Of a stretch of DNA of 36,516 nucleotides, positions 6,698-15,222 are shown in pieces (position 1 is the first letter of the stretch; each line of letters opens with the position of its first letter). The stretch comes from Alphaproteobacteria bacterium UBA6038. Its GTDB lineage: Bacteria; Pseudomonadota; Alphaproteobacteria; Micropepsales; Micropepsaceae. Made by a program: the position numbers and the translations under genes. The DNA is taken from NCBI GenBank assembly GCA_002429315.1, contig DIZC01000002.1, forward strand, positions 44,831-81,346, in the 5' to 3' direction. Below the pieces are notes generated by a model that was given only the letters and a program-made list of their open reading frames with translations, was not told the DNA's origin and did not search any database.

Positions 6698-9649
6698 GTG
6701 AAACACATTCTGAAATACACGGTCGCGCTGGTGGCGGCGCTGCTTGCCGGCTCGCTGGCTTGTGCGGCGCCCGTGGTCGCGCCAAAACCGGTGAAGGATC
6801 AGCTGAGCATCGATTTCTCGGGATCGGTCGCGGTGGTCGATCTCAAGGATCTGCTCACGCCGTACAACGCTCCGGCAGGTCGCGAAGGTGACGGCTCCCG
6901 CTGGTATCTAATCTCCGCGACCAACGGCTCGGTGCGCGCGGTCACCCGCGTCTTGGTTGCGGCGGATCCGCCGAATGCGGCGCTGCACATCTTTCCCTGC
7001 CGCGACCGGCCGGAAGTTCTGCAGGTGGCGAGTTCGGATTCCGGCGTCACCGTCCAACGCGTTCACGCGCTGGGGCGGCACGCCTTTGAGGTGACGGTCC
7101 CGCCGGCGACCACGGCGTCGTTGGCGGTGCGCATCATCCATACCGACGAGAAGCCGTCCATTCTCGCCTGGAATGAGCCGGCGCTCGTCGCTCACAACCG
7201 GCAGCTTGCGATTTTCCTTGCCGCGGTCGCCGGATTGATTGCGGCGGCCATGGCCATCATGGCGGGTGTGGCCATCATCACCGCCCATCCGGCGCCGGGT
7301 TGGACTGCCGTGACTTTGGCGATGGTATTTCTCACCCGGCTCCACGGGGCCGAGGTGCTCGACGCCGGCTGGACGACGGTGGTCGGCGGCCCTTATGGCC
7401 TTGGCGCCTTGCTGGCTGGGCTGGCACTGGCCGCAGCCCTGCGCCTGACCGATTTTGTCGCGCCGCTGACCGACGCGTGGCCGTCCGCCGAACGCGGGAG
7501 GCGATGGGTGTTTCTCGGCCTGGTTGCACTGTCGCTGCTCGCGTTCCTAGGCGTGCCGGGCGCGACGCTCCTGACCTACATCCTGGTCGTTATAGGCACC
7601 GCGGCCATCGCCGCGTACTTGGTGCATCGCGGGCTGAAGGGATCGAAAGCCGCCCGCGTAGTCGCGCCGAGCGCCGCCGTCTTTGCGCTGGTCACCGCGG
7701 CCGGTGCGGCTGCGGCGCTGGGAGCGTTTCAGCAGAATCCGATGGCGTCCGGCATGATCGCGGGGTTTACCGCAGCCGGCGCGGTGCTGCTGGCGCTGGC
7801 GATCGCGGCAGGGGAGGGGATTGCGATTCTGCCGCTGGCGCGCGCGCAGCGCCAAGCTGCAGGAACTCCAGCTTTGGCTGCCGCAGCGGCCGAACCGGAC
7901 CGGCCAAACGCGCAGGATAGCTCCGAATTTGCGGCGGCTATCGCGGCATCGCACCAGGGTATTTACGACCTCGATTTCACCGCGAACAAGCTTCGCTTGT
8001 CGCAAGAAACAGCGCGCATCATCGCTCTCGCCGGGGCGGGGACGATCGCGCATGATGAGTGGATTGCGCGCATTCATCCGGACGACCGGCAGGTCTATGT
8101 CGATGCGCTGAGCGAGTATCGGGCCCATCCCGGCCTTGCCTTCCGGATGGAATTCCGCATGCGAAGCGCAAGCGGCCGATATCCCTGGCTGGAACTGCGC
8201 GCAACCGTACTTGGTCCAAGCGGCGCGGCCGGCAGCCGATGTCTCGGTCTTGTTGCCGACGTGACCGCGCGCAAGGAATCCGAAATTGCCGCGCCCGATC
8301 GCGCTTTGCAGGATAGCTTGACCGGCCTCGGCAATCGCGTGGCGCTGCTCGAACGACTCGAGAAGATGGCGGGCGAGTGGAGTACGCTGGCATTCGCCAT
8401 CTTCGACATCGACCGGTTCAAGGCCATTCACGCCAGCTTGGGTGACGCAGGCGGAGATCAGATGCTTGTCGGTCTCGCCTCGCGGCTGAGCAAGCGGTTT
8501 ACGGCCGGCACCCACGCCTTTCGCATCGGCGGCGACAGTTTTGCCCTGATCGTTCCGGCGGCGGCCGATCAATGTGCGCGGATCGGCGCGGAACTTGTCG
8601 ATCTTTGCAGCGCGCCGTTCTCGGTCAGCGGCCGCAACGTGTTTGCCTCGGCGAGCGTGGGCGTCGTCGCCGGCCGGGATGCCGAGGACCCGCTGGAGCT
8701 GATCAAAAACGCGGAGACCGCTTTGGGGCTCGCCAAGCGGCACGGCGGCGGCTGTTGGAAAATCTTCGCGCCCGACATGGAGGAACTGGCGCGGGGCGAT
8801 GCGGTCGCACTGGAAACCGATCTGCGGCGCGGCCTCAGCCAGAACGAATTCGCCATCCATTACCAGCCGATCATTCGTTTGAGCGACGGCTCGGTCGCTG
8901 GATTCGAGGCGCTGCTGCGCTGGCATCATCCGGAGAAAGGCTTGGTGTCGCCCAGCGATTTCATCGCGCATTCCGAGGAGACGGGTCTCATCGTGGCGCT
9001 GGGCCGGTTCGCACTCGAGCGCGCCGCGAGCGATCTTGCCGACTGGCAGCACTACTTTCCGGTCGAGCCGCCGCTGTTCGTCAGCGTGAACGTCTCGCGG
9101 CGTCAGTTGCGCGAGAGCAATTTTGCGGGAACGGTGGAGAAGCTCGTTTCGGCCGGCAATTTCCGTGCTGGCACGTTCAAGCTGGAAGTGACGGAAAGCG
9201 CGATCCAGATCGATCCCGAAGCCCGGCGCATTCTCGAACGGCTTCGGGACATGGGAGCCGGTCTTGCCATAGACGATTTCGGCACCGGTCTCTCCACCTT
9301 GAGCCAATTAAAGGATCTGCCGTTCGAAACCTTGAAGATCGACCGGAGTTTTCTCGCCCGCCGCGGCAGCTCGCAGGAGGAAGCCGATGCGACGACGGTG
9401 ATGAATTCCATCGTGGCGCTGGCCCGCGAACTCAATCGCACGGTCATTGTGGAAGGGGTGGAATCCGAGCGCGATGCCATCTGGCTGAAGCAGCTGGGAT
9501 GCAAATTCGCGCAAGGCTTCCATTTCAGCCCCCCATTGCCGGCGGACGAGGCGCTGAAATTCATCGCAAGCCACTTCCGGGCCGAAGCGGCCGGCGGGCA
9601 TTGGCCGGAAGATGCAACGATGCGGTCAGGCGCGACCGGCGTGGGCTGA
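6698..9649 (+). CDS. Membrane PAS-GGDEF-EAL protein with degenerate cyclase site
   Basis: A 983-residue c-di-GMP signalling protein. In order: signal peptide (1-24), a periplasmic domain (about 25-160), about seven membrane helices (165-380), a PAS domain (about 408-530), GGDEF (533-690) and EAL (715-965). The cyclase signature is GGDSF at 611-615 in place of GGDEF. The upstream substrate loop is DIDRFKAIHASLGD rather than DxDxFKxINDxxGH, so cyclase activity is unlikely. The EAL half keeps EALLRW (737-), FVSVNVS, LEVTES, IDDFGTG, LKIDRSF, VEGVES and QGFHFSPPL, the expected catalytic set for phosphodiesterase. Start: GTG 6698 with GGAG 5 nt upstream, followed by a clean signal peptide; the longer open frame from 6389 lies over the GNAT gene and is rejected. 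The 3' end overlaps yqgE on the other strand by 24 nt. Confidence 0.93.
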   Translation: MKHILKYTVALVAALLAGSLACAAPVVAPKPVKDQLSIDFSGSVAVVDLKDLLTPYNAPAGREGDGSRWYLISATNGSVRAVTRVLVAADPPNAALHIFPCRDRPEVLQVASSDSGVTVQRVHALGRHAFEVTVPPATTASLAVRIIHTDEKPSILAWNEPALVAHNRQLAIFLAAVAGLIAAAMAIMAGVAIITAHPAPGWTAVTLAMVFLTRLHGAEVLDAGWTTVVGGPYGLGALLAGLALAAALRLTDFVAPLTDAWPSAERGRRWVFLGLVALSLLAFLGVPGATLLTYILVVIGTAAIAAYLVHRGLKGSKAARVVAPSAAVFALVTAAGAAAALGAFQQNPMASGMIAGFTAAGAVLLALAIAAGEGIAILPLARAQRQAAGTPALAAAAAEPDRPNAQDSSEFAAAIAASHQGIYDLDFTANKLRLSQETARIIALAGAGTIAHDEWIARIHPDDRQVYVDALSEYRAHPGLAFRMEFRMRSASGRYPWLELRATVLGPSGAAGSRCLGLVADVTARKESEIAAPDRALQDSLTGLGNRVALLERLEKMAGEWSTLAFAIFDIDRFKAIHASLGDAGGDQMLVGLASRLSKRFTAGTHAFRIGGDSFALIVPAAADQCARIGAELVDLCSAPFSVSGRNVFASASVGVVAGRDAEDPLELIKNAETALGLAKRHGGGCWKIFAPDMEELARGDAVALETDLRRGLSQNEFAIHYQPIIRLSDGSVAGFEALLRWHHPEKGLVSPSDFIAHSEETGLIVALGRFALERAASDLADWQHYFPVEPPLFVSVNVSRRQLRESNFAGTVEKLVSAGNFRAGTFKLEVTESAIQIDPEARRILERLRDMGAGLAIDDFGTGLSTLSQLKDLPFETLKIDRSFLARRGSSQEEADATTVMNSIVALARELNRTVIVEGVESERDAIWLKQLGCKFAQGFHFSPPLPADEALKFIASHFRAEAAGGHWPEDATMRSGATGVG

Positions 9650-10219
9650 CAGGCCGGACATGTCGATCCCAAGCTTCCGGAGCGCGACGGCCCATTTGGA
9701 TTCCATATTGGCGCCGAAAATCAACGAACTGTCTGCGTCGCAATGGACCCAACCGTTCGCCTGGATCTCGGACTCGATCTGGCCCGGTCCCCACCCGGCA
9801 TAACCGAGCACGAACAGCGCTCTTTCGGGGCCATCACCTTCAGAAATCGCCCGCAGAATGTCCAACGTGGCGGTCAGGGAAATGTCCGGCGAGATGGGAA
9901 GGGTGGAGTCGGCGCCTTCATAGTCGCCGCTGTGAAGAACGAAACCGCGGCCGGTCTCCACCGGCCCGCCGAAAAGGATCGCCGAGTTCGGCGTTTTCTC
10001 CGAAACCGGGAGCTCCAGACGACGAAGAAGCTCCTGGAACCCGAGCCCTTCGATGGGCTTGTTGATGATGAGACCCATGGCGCCCGTCACAGAGTGGGCG
10101 CACATATAGATGACGCTGCGTTCGAACCGCGGATCCGACATTCCGGGCAGCGCGATAAGCAGTTTCCCTTCCAGGAAATTGTCGCCGCTGATGGCCTGCG
10201 GCCGTTCTGTGCTTGCCAT
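9626..10219 (-). CDS. YqgE/AlgH family protein (DUF179)
   Basis: A 197-residue protein of the YqgE/AlgH family. Family hallmarks are visible: GKLLIALPGMSDPRFERSVIY near the start, GLIINKP, the LFGGPVETGRGFVLH motif and the GYAGWGPGQIESEIQANGW motif. Function is not settled for the family. It is convergent with the EAL gene, with 24 nt shared at the 3' ends, and divergent from the peroxiredoxin gene across a 119-nt gap. The ATG at 10219 is the family start (MASTERPQAISGDNFLEGKLL). Confidence 0.95.
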   Translation of the reverse strand: MASTERPQAISGDNFLEGKLLIALPGMSDPRFERSVIYMCAHSVTGAMGLIINKPIEGLGFQELLRRLELPVSEKTPNSAILFGGPVETGRGFVLHSGDYEGADSTLPISPDISLTATLDILRAISEGDGPERALFVLGYAGWGPGQIESEIQANGWVHCDADSSLIFGANMESKWAVALRKLGIDMSGLSAHAGRA

Positions 10220-10338
10220 GTTGGTACGATAACATGCCCGGGTGATCCCGCCACCCTGGAACGCACCTTGGGTTTCGGGGTTTTCGGCTGGCTATCCAGT
10301 CGGCTACAACCCAGCCGGCGGATTAAAGGAGACGATCG

Positions 10339-10821
10339 ATGACCATCAAGGTGGGGAACAAAGTTCCCTCTGCGACCCTGACGCAGATGAAGGGCGGTAC
10401 GCCCCAGCCGATCAAGACGGACGACCTATTCAAAGGCAAGAAGGTGGTTCTCTTCGCGCTGCCGGGCGCCTTTACGCCCACCTGCTCGGCGAAGCATCTG
10501 CCCGGCTTCGTTCAGCATGCGGAAGAAATCAGGCAAAAGGGCGTGGACACCATCGCCTGCGTGTCGGTGAACGATGCCTTCGTGATGGGCGCCTGGGGCG
10601 AGCAGCAGGGCACCGGCGACAAGGTCATGATGCTGGCGGACGGCAACGGCGATTTCACCCGCGCTCTGGGCCTCGAGATGGACGCAAGCCGCTTCGGCAT
10701 GGGCAAGCGGAGCCAACGCTACTCGATGGTCGTTGAGGATGGGGTGGTGAAGCAATTGAACGTGGAAGAGCCCGGCGGCTTCTCCGTCTCGAGCGCCGAA
10801 CACGCCATGAATCAGCTCTGA
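10339..10821 (+). CDS. Peroxiredoxin, Prx5/AhpE-like thioredoxin-fold (type 5)
   Basis: A 160-residue atypical peroxiredoxin that reduces hydrogen peroxide and alkyl hydroperoxides. The peroxidatic cysteine is C49 in PGAFTPTCSAKHLPGF, the Prx5 signature. SVNDAFVMGAW and the later R in GKRSQRYSMVVEDG fit the same family. Start supported by AAAGGAG at 10325-10331, 7 nt before the ATG. It converges on rnhA with a 10-nt overlap of the 3' ends. The reductant (glutathione/glutaredoxin or thioredoxin) cannot be told from sequence. Confidence 0.95.
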   Translation: MTIKVGNKVPSATLTQMKGGTPQPIKTDDLFKGKKVVLFALPGAFTPTCSAKHLPGFVQHAEEIRQKGVDTIACVSVNDAFVMGAWGEQQGTGDKVMMLADGNGDFTRALGLEMDASRFGMGKRSQRYSMVVEDGVVKQLNVEEPGGFSVSSAEHAMNQL

Positions 10822-11258
10822 CCGAGCCCCCGAATGGCGGCGCGGGCGAGCGCGTCCGCCCGCTCGTTCTCCACGTGGCCGGAATGCCCCTCGACCCAGC
10901 GCCAGGTGACGCGATGGGGCGCGGCGGCCGTGTCGAGTTCGCCCCAAAGATCGGCGTTCTTCACCGGCTTTTTGTCGGCCGTCTTCCAGCCGTTCGCCTT
11001 CCAGCGCTGGAGCCAGATGGTCGCGCCGTCCAGCAGATAGCGCGAGTCGGTATGGAGGGTGACCTGCGACGGTCCTTTCAGCGATTGCAGGGCGCGGATC
11101 GCAGCGGTGATTTCCATCCGGTTGTTGGTCGTCGCCGGCTCGCCGCCGGAGACCTCCTTCTCGTGCAGACCTGAGCGGAGAATGGCGGCCCAGCCCCCCG
11201 GCCCGGGATTGCCGGAGCAAGCGCCGTCGGTGAAAATGTCCACGGCCGGATGTTTCAA
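10812..11258 (-). CDS. rnhA: Ribonuclease HI
   Basis: A 148-residue RNase HI that cleaves the RNA strand of RNA-DNA hybrids (Okazaki primers, R-loops). The catalytic set is visible: D in IFTDGACSGNPGPGG, E in NNRMEITAAI, D in LHTDSRYL and the late D in ENERADALAR. The histidine loop WVEGHSGHVENE is present. The start is TTG at 11258 (reads MKHPAVDIFTDG), the first possible start in frame; a GTG six residues in is the alternative. In many relatives rnhA follows thrB; no thrB is present here. Gene is divergent from the lipoprotein gene. Confidence 0.96.
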   Translation of the reverse strand: MKHPAVDIFTDGACSGNPGPGGWAAILRSGLHEKEVSGGEPATTNNRMEITAAIRALQSLKGPSQVTLHTDSRYLLDGATIWLQRWKANGWKTADKKPVKNADLWGELDTAAAPHRVTWRWVEGHSGHVENERADALARAAIRGLGQS

Positions 11259-11432
11259 GCGCGAACTCGCGACGCGGCAGGAACCCGCGCTCGTTGCCGC
11301 CGATACGATTGCGCCAGTCGTCCACTGCTTTTCATTGGAGAGGCTCTTGAGTACAGTCCGCCGCCGCCCAGCGCGTTCGACAAGTCGTCTCGGGCGCTTC
11401 CATTGTCAAGCACCGGGATCGGACTTCTGAAG

Positions 11433-11960
11433 ATGCAATATGGATTCGCCAAGGCCGCCGCCGCGGCAGCGTGCGTGGCGCTTGCCGCCTGTTCGACGAG
11501 CCAACTCGAGCGCTGCCCCGCGGTCTCGGTGCTGGTCGACACTTCCGCACTGACGCTGCTGCAGGCCAATGGGTCCGGCCCGGCCAGCGCCGTGTATACC
11601 GCGCAAATTCAGAATGTGAAGCGCGATTGCGACGTCAGCAAGTTCAGCAAGCAGGTCCAGGCGAGTGTGGACATCGCCTTCCGTGCCACCCGCACGCAGG
11701 GCGAAGCGGCGGCGAGCTATACGCTGCCGTATTTTGTCGCCATCACGACGGAAGGCAGGATTCTGGCCAAACAGCAGTTCTCGGTCGCGTTCGCTTTCCA
11801 ACCGGGGGAAACCACGACCAGCTTCGAGGATTCGGTGAACTCGCTCGTGCTCACCGTCGGCAGAGACAAGAAGGCGACGGATTACGGAATTCTGGTCGGC
11901 TTCCAGCTGACCAAGGCACAGCTGGATTACAACCGGCGGGTCGGCCGTTACGCCCGATGA
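11433..11960 (+). CDS. Small lipoprotein of unknown function
   Basis: A 175-residue predicted lipoprotein. Residues 1-20 form a signal sequence ending in the lipobox LAAC with the acylated cysteine at C20. The mature part has CPAVSVLVD and later KRDCDVSK, two further cysteines that could pair, and looks beta-rich. No family is named with confidence; proteins with a similar start (lipobox, then a CP..SVL..D stretch) occur in alphaproteobacteria. The ATG was chosen over the longer open frame (from 11250) because it gives the lipobox. Its stop overlaps the argS start (ATGA), so it is translated together with arginyl-tRNA synthetase, probably a shared-transcript effect rather than a shared function. 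Confidence 0.85.
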   Translation: MQYGFAKAAAAAACVALAACSTSQLERCPAVSVLVDTSALTLLQANGSGPASAVYTAQIQNVKRDCDVSKFSKQVQASVDIAFRATRTQGEAAASYTLPYFVAITTEGRILAKQQFSVAFAFQPGETTTSFEDSVNSLVLTVGRDKKATDYGILVGFQLTKAQLDYNRRVGRYAR

Positions 11961-13723
11961 CGTCGCTGCTTGACGAACTGTCCGCGATCGCCGGCGAAGC
12001 GTTCGCGGCGGAAGGATATCCGACTGGGCTTGGAACGGTGCAGCCGTCCGATCGGCCTGATTTGGCGCAGTTCCAATGCAACGGCGCGCTGCCGGCGGCA
12101 AAGATCGCGAAAGGCAATCCCCGTGCGATCGTAGATAAAATTGCCACGCGGCTGAAGGCGAACCCGATCTTTTCCCAGGTGGAGATTGCCGGGCCCGGCT
12201 TCATCAATCTCGATGTCAGCGACGAAGCGCTGGCCCGGCGCATGGGCGCGCTCGCGACGGACGAGTGCCTCGGCGCACCCGAAACCGGCAAGGGCAAAAC
12301 GGTTCTCATCGATTTCGGCGGCGCAAATGTCGCCAAACCGATGCATGTAGGCCATCTGCGCTCGTCGGTCATCGGCGACAGCTTGCAGCGCCTGTTCCGC
12401 GCCGACGGTTGGCACACGATCAGTGACGTGCACCTTGGGGATTGGGGGCTGCAGATGGGCCAGCTGATTTCCGAAATCGGGCATCGCGGGATCGCGCCGA
12501 TCTATTTCGATCCGGGTTACACCGGCCCCTATCCGCAAGAATCGCCGGTCTCCATGGAGGACCTCGAGGAAATCTATCCGGCGGCGTCGGCTGCCTGCAA
12601 AGCCGACACGGCGCGGCTTCAAGAAGCCCGTCGCGCCACTGCGGAATTGCAGGTGGGCAGGCCAGGCTATCGGGCGCTGTGGGAGCATTTCTTCAAGGTA
12701 TCGCGTGTCGGCCTCGAGCGCGAATGGGACAGCCTCGGGGCTCATTTCGATCTGTGGAAAGGCGAGGCGAGTGTCGAGCCGCTGATCGCGCCGATGATCG
12801 AAGACCTGAAAGCGCGCGGGCTTGCGGTGGAAAGTGAAGGCGCGGTGATCGTGCCGGTCGCCGAGCCCACCGACAAGAAGGAGATGCCGCCGCTCATTCT
12901 GGTGAAGTCGGACGGTGCGGTGCTCTACGGCACCACCGATCTCGCCACGGTCATCGATCGGGTGAAGTCGCACGATCCCGATCTCATTCTGTACGTGGTC
13001 GATCAGCGCCAGCACACGCATTTCGAGCAGGTGTTCCGCGCCGCGCGCAAGGCCGGCTATTGCGGCAAGGCGCAGCTCGAACATGCCGGTTTCGGCACGA
13101 TGAACGGCCCCGACGGCAAGCCGTTCAAGACGCGCGCCGGCGGCGTGATGAAGCTCTACGACCTGATCGCCATGGCGACGGAGGAAGCGGAGAAGCGCCT
13201 CGCCGAAGCGGGCCTTGCCGCGGAATATCCGGAGGAAGAGCGCAAGGACATCGCGCGTAAGATCGGTATCGCGGCGCTGAAATTCGCCGATCTTTCGAAC
13301 CACCGCACCTCGGACTACGTCTTCGATCTCGCGCGCTTCACTCGCTTCGAAGGCAAGACGGGGCCGTATCTGCAATACGCGGCGGTGCGCATGCAGTCGA
13401 TTCTGAACAAGGCCGATTCGGCGGATTTCACGCGCGGCGAACGCGTGGTTCTGCACACGCCGGAAGAGCGCGGGCTGATCCTGCAGTTGCTCGCGCTGCC
13501 GAACGCCATGGCAGGGGCCGAACAGAACCGCGCGCCGAACATCCTGTGCGATTACGTGTTCACGCTGGCGCAGATCTTCAGCCGGTTCTACACCGCGCAC
13601 CACATTCTTTCGGAGAAAGACGATGCCCTGCGCACCACGCGGCTCGCGCTCGTCGGCCTTACGCTTTCGGTACTGACCAAGGTGTTGACCCTGCTCGGGA
13701 TCGAGGTGCCGAAGAGAATGTGA
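11957..13723 (+). CDS. argS: Arginine--tRNA ligase
   Basis: Class I arginyl-tRNA synthetase, 588 residues. The N-terminal Arg-tRNA domain covers about 1-110. The HIGH signature is HVGH at 130-133 within GGANVAKPMHVGHLRSSVIGD. The KMSKS counterpart is GKPFKTRAGGVMKL, the relaxed form common in ArgS. The C-terminal DALR anticodon domain contains FTRFEGKTGPYLQYAAVR and ends LLGIEVPKRM. The ATG overlaps the lipoprotein stop (ATGA). It is followed by a 29-nt gap before the gcv promoter. In many alphaproteobacteria a dGTPase gene precedes argS and a SPOR-domain gene follows; neither is present here. Confidence 0.97.
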   Translation: MTSLLDELSAIAGEAFAAEGYPTGLGTVQPSDRPDLAQFQCNGALPAAKIAKGNPRAIVDKIATRLKANPIFSQVEIAGPGFINLDVSDEALARRMGALATDECLGAPETGKGKTVLIDFGGANVAKPMHVGHLRSSVIGDSLQRLFRADGWHTISDVHLGDWGLQMGQLISEIGHRGIAPIYFDPGYTGPYPQESPVSMEDLEEIYPAASAACKADTARLQEARRATAELQVGRPGYRALWEHFFKVSRVGLEREWDSLGAHFDLWKGEASVEPLIAPMIEDLKARGLAVESEGAVIVPVAEPTDKKEMPPLILVKSDGAVLYGTTDLATVIDRVKSHDPDLILYVVDQRQHTHFEQVFRAARKAGYCGKAQLEHAGFGTMNGPDGKPFKTRAGGVMKLYDLIAMATEEAEKRLAEAGLAAEYPEEERKDIARKIGIAALKFADLSNHRTSDYVFDLARFTRFEGKTGPYLQYAAVRMQSILNKADSADFTRGERVVLHTPEERGLILQLLALPNAMAGAEQNRAPNILCDYVFTLAQIFSRFYTAHHILSEKDDALRTTRLALVGLTLSVLTKVLTLLGIEVPKRM

Positions 13724-13752
13724 GCGAATCGGTGGTGTTCTGCCGCACTCGT

Positions 13753-13780
13753 TTGACTCACCGCGCTCGCCCACTATGAT
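13753..13780 (+). promoter_or_regulatory. Sigma-70-type promoter of the gcv operon
   Basis: TTGACT at 13753-13758 and TATGAT at 13775-13780 with a 16-nt spacer, both close to consensus. A start of transcription near 13787 would place the whole tandem glycine riboswitch in the 5' leader. Not tested, but position and match are good. Confidence 0.65.
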
Positions 13781-13838
13781 GCGGCGCAACGGTCATCCCC
13801 GCCGGGAGGCGATGGATGAGCGGCGAACAAACGATCCC

Positions 13839-13925
13839 TCGCGGGAGACGCCCGGCGTAGCGATTCGCGAAGCCGGGGGCCGAAGGAGCAACCGCCCCGG
13901 AAACTCTCAGGCAAAAGGACCGCGA
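13839..13925 (+). promoter_or_regulatory. Glycine riboswitch, aptamer I
   Basis: First aptamer of a tandem gcvT-type glycine riboswitch. Its P1 helix pairs TCGCGG (13839-13844) with CCGCGA (13920-13925), six perfect base pairs. The conserved core GGGAGA, GCCGAAGGAGCAA and CUCUCAGGCAAAAGGAC of the class is present in order. It binds glycine and acts with aptamer II. Location directly upstream of gcvT fits glycine-induced expression of the cleavage system. Confidence 0.93.
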
Positions 13926-13935
13926 AGGTGATGAA

Positions 13936-14025
13936 CTTCTGGAAAAGAGGGCGGCTCTCGCCCTTACCGAAGGGGTAATCCTGACTAGGCGTCAGGGGAA
14001 ATCTCTCAGGTCCAAATGACAGAGG
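13936..14025 (+). promoter_or_regulatory. Glycine riboswitch, aptamer II
   Basis: Second aptamer, 10 nt after the first. P1 pairs CTTCTG (13936-13941) with CAGAGG (14020-14025), including one G-U. Core elements GGAAAAGAGGG, CCGAAGGGGUAAUC and CUCUCAGGUCCAAAUGACAGAGG match the class. Both aptamers look intact. About 50 nt separate this helix from the likely gcvT start at 14076; no terminator hairpin with a U-tract was seen there, so control is more likely translational or through an anti-SD structure, which is inference. The ATG at 14016-14018 lies inside this aptamer. Confidence 0.93.
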
Positions 14026-14075
14026 GGCGCGCGATTCCGGCGTTCGGAAGCCGCGCCAACCTCGAGGCATTGGAC

Positions 14076-15212
14076 TTGGCGTCCACCGAACAAAATTTTC
14101 GCAAAACGCCGCTCCACGCGCTTCATGTCGAGCTCGGCGGCAAGATGGTGCCGTTCGCCGGCTATGAGATGCCGGTGCAGTATCCAACCGGCATTCTGAA
14201 AGAACATCTGCATACGCGCGCGAGCGCCGGTTTGTTCGACGTCTCGCACATGGGGCAGGCGTTTCTGTCGGGCGACGATCCAGCGCGCGCACTCGAGCGA
14301 GTCACGCCGGCGGATGCGATCGGGCTCCGGGAGGGCATGCAGCGTTATGGACTGCTGCTGAACGAGCGCGGCGGAATCAAGGACGATTTCATGTTCTCGC
14401 GCCTGGCGGGCGAGCGCGATCTCTATCTCGTCGTGAACGCGGGAACGAAGGAAAGCGATTTCGCTTACCTCGAGGACAAGCTCCGTGGTGCGGCAGATGT
14501 CACGCCGATGCCCGATCGCGCCCTGCTCGCGCTGCAAGGACCGGCGGCCGGCGCTGTGCTGGAACGGCATGCCCCCGGGATAGATGCGCTGAACTTTATG
14601 AATGTGATTCGCACGCGTGTTGCCGGCGCGCCCGCCATCGTGAGCCGTTCCGGCTACACCGGAGAAGATGGGTTCGAAATTTCGCTTGCGGGTGCCGACG
14701 GCGATCGCGTCGCGCGCGCGCTCCTGGCGGAGCCGGAGGTTCTGCCGATCGGATTGGGGGCGCGGGATTCGCTGCGGCTGGAGGCCGGCCTCTGCCTCTA
14801 CGGCCACGACATCGACGAAACCACGGACCCGGTCGAGGCCAACCTCGTGTGGTCCATCGGCAAGCGCCGCAAGCTCGACAAGGATTTTCCGGCGGCCGAG
14901 GAGATCATGAGCCGCGTCTTCCATGGCTCGTCGCGCCGCCGTATCGGCATCCGTCCCGAAGGCAAGGCGCCAGCGCGCGAGGGCACCGAGATTGCCGACA
15001 AGAGCGGCCGCATCATCGGCCGCGTGACCAGCGGCGGCTTCGGCCCGAGCCTGAATGCACCGGTTGCGATGGGCTATGTCGACAGCAGATTTGCGGCCGA
15101 CGGCACGGAAATCGATCTGATCGTCCGCGGCAGACCGATGCCGGCGCGGGTGGCGCCGATGCCGTTCGTGCCGCATCGCTATAAGCGCGCCCAAATTCGC
15201 AATGAGAGATGA
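14076..15212 (+). CDS. gcvT: Glycine cleavage system T protein (aminomethyltransferase)
   Basis: Transfers the aminomethyl carbon from the H-protein lipoyl arm to tetrahydrofolate and releases ammonia. From the chosen start it is 378 residues. Typical segments are RKTPLHALHVELGGKMVPFAGYEMPVQY near the N-terminus, GLFDVSHMGQ, the folate-site region RSGYTGEDGFEISL, and the C-terminal domain with GRVTSGGFGPSLN. Start choice: the frame is open from ATG 14016, but that codon is inside riboswitch aptamer II and would add about 20 non-conserved residues. TTG 14076 has GAGG at 14064-14067 with an 8-nt spacer and begins close to the conserved RKTPLH. The ATG start remains possible. First gene of gcvT-H-PA-PB. 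Confidence 0.93.
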   Translation: MASTEQNFRKTPLHALHVELGGKMVPFAGYEMPVQYPTGILKEHLHTRASAGLFDVSHMGQAFLSGDDPARALERVTPADAIGLREGMQRYGLLLNERGGIKDDFMFSRLAGERDLYLVVNAGTKESDFAYLEDKLRGAADVTPMPDRALLALQGPAAGAVLERHAPGIDALNFMNVIRTRVAGAPAIVSRSGYTGEDGFEISLAGADGDRVARALLAEPEVLPIGLGARDSLRLEAGLCLYGHDIDETTDPVEANLVWSIGKRRKLDKDFPAAEEIMSRVFHGSSRRRIGIRPEGKAPAREGTEIADKSGRIIGRVTSGGFGPSLNAPVAMGYVDSRFAADGTEIDLIVRGRPMPARVAPMPFVPHRYKRAQIRNER

Positions 15213-15222
15213 GGACAAACCC

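Noticed and set aside
7547..9307. 586-codon minus-strand frame opposite the EAL gene
   Set aside because: Complement of a high-GC gene; composition not protein-like.
11948..13789. 613-codon minus-strand frame opposite argS
   Set aside because: Arg/His-rich shadow of a strong coding frame; no domain.
14016..14075. ATG 14016 as the gcvT start
   Set aside because: It lies within riboswitch aptamer II and adds about 20 residues with no family match; TTG 14076 has a better ribosome site. Kept as an alternative.
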